Assembly: GCF_030042015.1 (NCBI RefSeq)
Contig: NZ_JASIAL010000439.1
Coordinates: 1-8,377, forward strand
Source of the DNA: Trebonia sp030042015
Lineage (GTDB): Bacteria > Actinomycetota > Actinomycetes > Streptosporangiales > Streptosporangiaceae
DNA: 8,377 bases
Direction: 5' to 3'
Shown here: piece by piece, positions 6,747-8,377 of the stretch
Position numbering within the stretch: position 1 is the first letter of the stretch
How the letters are laid out: each line of letters starts with the position of its first letter
Position numbers and translations under genes: made by a program
Notes under the pieces: model-generated
Database searches by the model: none
What the model was told of the DNA's origin: nothing
What the model saw: only the letters and a program-made list of their open reading frames with translations

Positions 6747-6752
6747 CCCCTT
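6747..6752 (-). promoter_or_regulatory. Ribosome binding site supporting the TTG start of the MMPL gene
   Basis: On the minus strand GGGGGAAGGGGA lies upstream; its AAGGGG core is 8 bases before TTG 6738. Good spacing and the absence of another start in frame make the rare TTG initiation codon believable. Confidence 0.6.
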
Positions 6753-6787
6753 CCCCCAGCGGTGAGCTGCGCGGGACAGCCGCACGG

Positions 6788-6833
6788 ATTGTGCCCGCCA
6801 GGGGGCGGGCCTGGCATCACCCACCGTGGGTGA
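6788..6833. promoter_or_regulatory. Divergent control region: 17-bp perfect palindrome plus overlapping GC inverted repeats
   Basis: TCACCCAC-C-GTGGGTGA (6817-6833) is a perfect palindrome with 8-bp arms and one central base. Immediately on its MMPL side are two mutually exclusive inverted repeats that share bases: GCCCGCC/GGCGGGC (6793-6799 and 6804-6810) and GCCAGG/CCTGGC (6797-6802 and 6810-6815). On the minus strand CACAAT (6793-6788) could be a -10 box for the MMPL gene; the palindrome would then overlap or abut its -35 region, where a repressor such as a TetR or GntR protein would act. The -35 itself is poor. The regulator gene is not in the window. Confidence 0.5.
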
Positions 6834-6906
6834 CGTCGGCGGCGGAGCGGGACTGTGGTCAGGGCGCCGAGTCTGGGTAGGGATGTCAGTGACGGATGGT
6901 GCTGGC

Positions 6907-6913
6907 GAGGAGG
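6907..6913 (+). promoter_or_regulatory. Ribosome binding site GAGGAGG for the small membrane protein
   Basis: A near-perfect Shine-Dalgarno sequence, 6 bases before ATG 6920. It places the start here and not at the in-frame ATG 6896, for which nothing comparable is seen upstream. Confidence 0.8.
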
Positions 6914-6919
6914 CCAGCC

Positions 6920-7255
6920 ATGATCGAGGCAGTGAAGACGACGGCATCGCCGACGGCGATATGGGTCATCGTCGTGGTCGCCGTGGTGTGCCTGGCGATC
7001 TGGCTGGGCGGGATCTTGTGGCTCGGAGAGCATCCGCTGTGGGCGCATCACATGGAGACCGACATGCCCGGTCCCGTGCTCGGCGGGGTCCACGTGGCAG
7101 AGGGCGGCCGCAGCGTCTCCCCGAACCGGGAGGCCCCTGCGACGTTCACCGAGCCGCCTGCGCAGGTGCCGTCGCAGCGGACCGGTGTGGCCGACCAGCC
7201 GGAGCACAGCGGCGCCGGGCAGGGCGCGGCCGGGCGGCGTGCGGGCGGGGCGTAG
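6920..7255 (+). CDS. Small single-pass membrane protein of unknown function
   Basis: The protein has 111 residues. Residues 1-12 are short and polar, residues 13-36 form one strongly hydrophobic segment (AIWVIVVVAVVCLAIWLGGILWLG), and the remaining 75 residues are polar, rich in Gly, Pro, Ala and Arg, and probably unstructured. Just after the membrane segment is a His-containing patch (His38, His43, His44, His58) with the block DMPGPVLGGVHVAEGGRSVSP, the most protein-like part of the tail. The few positive charges before the membrane segment (Lys6) compared with several Arg residues in the tail suggest that the tail is cytoplasmic, but this is weak. I do not recognise the family. It is transcribed away from the MMPL gene, sharing its control region, and converges with the acyl-CoA dehydrogenase gene (8-base gap). 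A role as an accessory protein of the exporter is a guess from position only. The coding call rests on the ribosome binding site, the codon bias and the clear membrane segment. Confidence 0.8.
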   Translation: MIEAVKTTASPTAIWVIVVVAVVCLAIWLGGILWLGEHPLWAHHMETDMPGPVLGGVHVAEGGRSVSPNREAPATFTEPPAQVPSQRTGVADQPEHSGAGQGAAGRRAGGA

Positions 7256-7280
7256 CGGCCCGGTTACGCCCCAGGGGCCG
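7256..7280. terminator. Hairpin at the convergent end of the small membrane protein and dehydrogenase genes
   Basis: CGGCCC at 7256-7261, directly after the TAG of the small gene, pairs with GGGCCG at 7275-7280, inside the end of the dehydrogenase gene. The minus-strand TAA stop lies in the loop. An alternative, tighter stem is GCCC/GGGC at 7268-7278. There is no T tract. This is a possible bidirectional terminator overlapping coding sequence. Confidence 0.35.
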
Positions 7281-8377
7281 GGAGATTCACCAGGGCCGCG
7301 AGGGCATCGCGGTGCGCGCCGGGCGTGCCGAAGGCCACCGACGCCGCCTTCGCCCGCTTGAGGTACAGGTGCGCGGGGTGTTCCCAGGTGAAGCCGATCC
7401 CGCCGTGCAGTTGCACGCACTCCTGGGCGGCGGTCACCGCGGCCTCGCAGCAGGACGACTTCGCGAGCGCCACCGCGACCGGGGTGTCCGGGTCGCCGGC
7501 GGCCAGGCAGGCCGCCGCGTACCGCGACGCCGCCCGAGCGAGCGTGATCGTGGTCCACAGGTCGGCGAGCCGGTGCTTGAGCGCCTGGAACGAGCCAACG
7601 GGGCGGGCGAACTGACGGCGTTCCCGCACGTAGGCCACGGTCATGTCCAGGCACCGCTGTGCCACGCCGAGCTGCTCGGCGGCGATGACCGCGGCGCCGG
7701 CGGTCAGCCCCGCGCCGACCGCCGCCTCGGCGGCGGCGCCGACCGCGACCTGGCGCGCGGGGGCGTCGTCCAGCGACACGTCGCACAGCTGCCTGGTCAT
7801 GTCCAGCGACACCATCGGCGTGCGGTGCAGGCCCGGCGCGCCGGCTTCGACCAGGTACAGGCCGTTCGGGACGCCCTCGGCCGGCACCAGGAGCACGTCG
7901 GCGGGCAGCGCGTCAGGCACCGCCGGCACGGTCCCGCGCAGCGTCACGAGTCCGGCCGCATCGGATCCGGCTACCCGCACCTGGTCCGGGAACGGCCCGC
8001 CGGGGCGCGTGGCGGCCGACACGGCGAGCACGGCCGTCACGGCGCCGTCCGCCAGCCGCCGCAGCAGGTCCGCGGCAGGCGAGGCGGGCGGCGGGTTGGC
8101 GGAGGCCGCGCGACCCGGGGAGACGGCCGCCGCTCCAGGAGGTCCAGGGGTCGTCCCCCCGGGGGAGACAGCGTCCATGGCCGCGCGGAGCAACACCGCG
8201 GTCGCGACGGCCGCGCTGCCCAGGTAGGGGATGGGCGCCACGGCGGCGCCGAATTGTTCGGCCGCGGCGGCGAGCTCGCGGTAGGAGGCGCCCGCGCCGC
8301 CGAGCGGCTCGGGGATCAGCAGGCCGGCGATGCCGATGTCCACTGCCACCGCGCGCCAAAGGCCCGTGTCGCAGGTT
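7264..8377 (-). CDS. Acyl-CoA dehydrogenase, FadE-like (5' end beyond the window)
   Basis: A flavoprotein of the acyl-CoA dehydrogenase family, which introduces a C2-C3 double bond into acyl-CoA thioesters during lipid or steroid side-chain degradation. The frame is open to the right edge: codons before GTG 8349 read TCDTGLWRA and continue the expected N-terminal helix (then VDIGIAGLLIPEPLGGAG), so GTG 8349 is probably internal. Counting from GTG 8349, the FAD-binding motifs are RERRQFARPVGSFQALKHR (242-260) and QLHGGIGFTWEHPAHLYLKRA (313-333). Aligning KIYQIYEGT of medium-chain dehydrogenase with KAASVAFGT here puts Phe340 at the catalytic Glu position. This resembles non-catalytic subunits of alpha2beta2 FadE complexes in actinobacterial steroid degradation; the partner could lie upstream, outside the window. 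Residues about 57-92 are a Pro/Gly/Ala/Ser-rich insertion between the N-terminal helices. The middle beta domain is recognisable (VSLDMTRQLCDVSLDDAPA) but poorly conserved. Confidence 0.9.
   Translation of the reverse strand, partial: TCDTGLWRAVAVDIGIAGLLIPEPLGGAGASYRELAAAAEQFGAAVAPIPYLGSAAVATAVLLRAAMDAVSPGGTTPGPPGAAAVSPGRAASANPPPASPAADLLRRLADGAVTAVLAVSAATRPGGPFPDQVRVAGSDAAGLVTLRGTVPAVPDALPADVLLVPAEGVPNGLYLVEAGAPGLHRTPMVSLDMTRQLCDVSLDDAPARQVAVGAAAEAAVGAGLTAGAAVIAAEQLGVAQRCLDMTVAYVRERRQFARPVGSFQALKHRLADLWTTITLARAASRYAAACLAAGDPDTPVAVALAKSSCCEAAVTAAQECVQLHGGIGFTWEHPAHLYLKRAKAASVAFGTPGAHRDALAALVNLPAPGA

Noticed and set aside
6590..7786. Minus-strand 398-residue frame spanning the divergent intergenic region.
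   Set aside because: It runs through the MMPL start region, the palindrome and the small gene with low-complexity Arg/Pro/Gly sequence; it is a GC-rich spurious frame.

Overview
The window comes from a very GC-rich chromosome. Genuine reading frames have about 90% G/C in the third codon position, GTG and TTG starts occur, and the proteins (Tat-exported phosphoesterase, YVTN-propeller lipoprotein, MmpL/ActII-3-type transporter, FadE-like acyl-CoA dehydrogenase) are typical of a soil-type actinomycete (Actinomycetota, perhaps Streptosporangiales-like). The genus cannot be read from the sequence. I see no mobile element, CRISPR array, tRNA or rRNA.

Layout. (1) 2-187 (+): the 3' end of an unidentified gene. 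(2) 188-790: about 600 bases with no convincing gene, but with short inverted and direct repeats. (3) 791-2200 (+): a Tat-dependent, PF04185-type phosphoesterase (phospholipase C / acid phosphatase family). After 46 bases comes 2247-3572 (+), a lipoprotein with seven YVTN-like repeat units, i.e. a likely seven-bladed beta-propeller, probably made from a leaderless message. (4) A convergent junction with a GC hairpin, then two minus-strand genes: an SDR oxidoreductase (4403-3585), preceded upstream by a 12-TM MMPL-family exporter (6738-4468, TTG start). A strong hairpin sits between them just after the MMPL stop codon. (5) A 181-bp divergent intergenic region with a perfect 8+1+8 palindrome and two mutually exclusive GC inverted repeats, probably the MMPL/small-gene control region. 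(6) 6920-7255 (+): a 111-residue single-pass membrane protein of unknown function with an excellent ribosome binding site. (7) 8377-7264 (-): a FadE-like acyl-CoA dehydrogenase running off the right edge, whose canonical catalytic glutamate position is occupied by Phe.

How they may work together. The phosphoesterase and propeller genes are adjacent, in the same direction and both exported. Fused YncE-propeller/phosphoesterase proteins are known in bacteria, so this pair may be the split form of that architecture. The MMPL exporter, the SDR and the acyl-CoA dehydrogenase would fit export and oxidation of a lipid or polyketide-like compound, but nothing in the window identifies the substrate. 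The best candidates for undescribed biology are the propeller/phosphoesterase pair, the small membrane protein divergent from the exporter, and the palindromic control region between those two genes.
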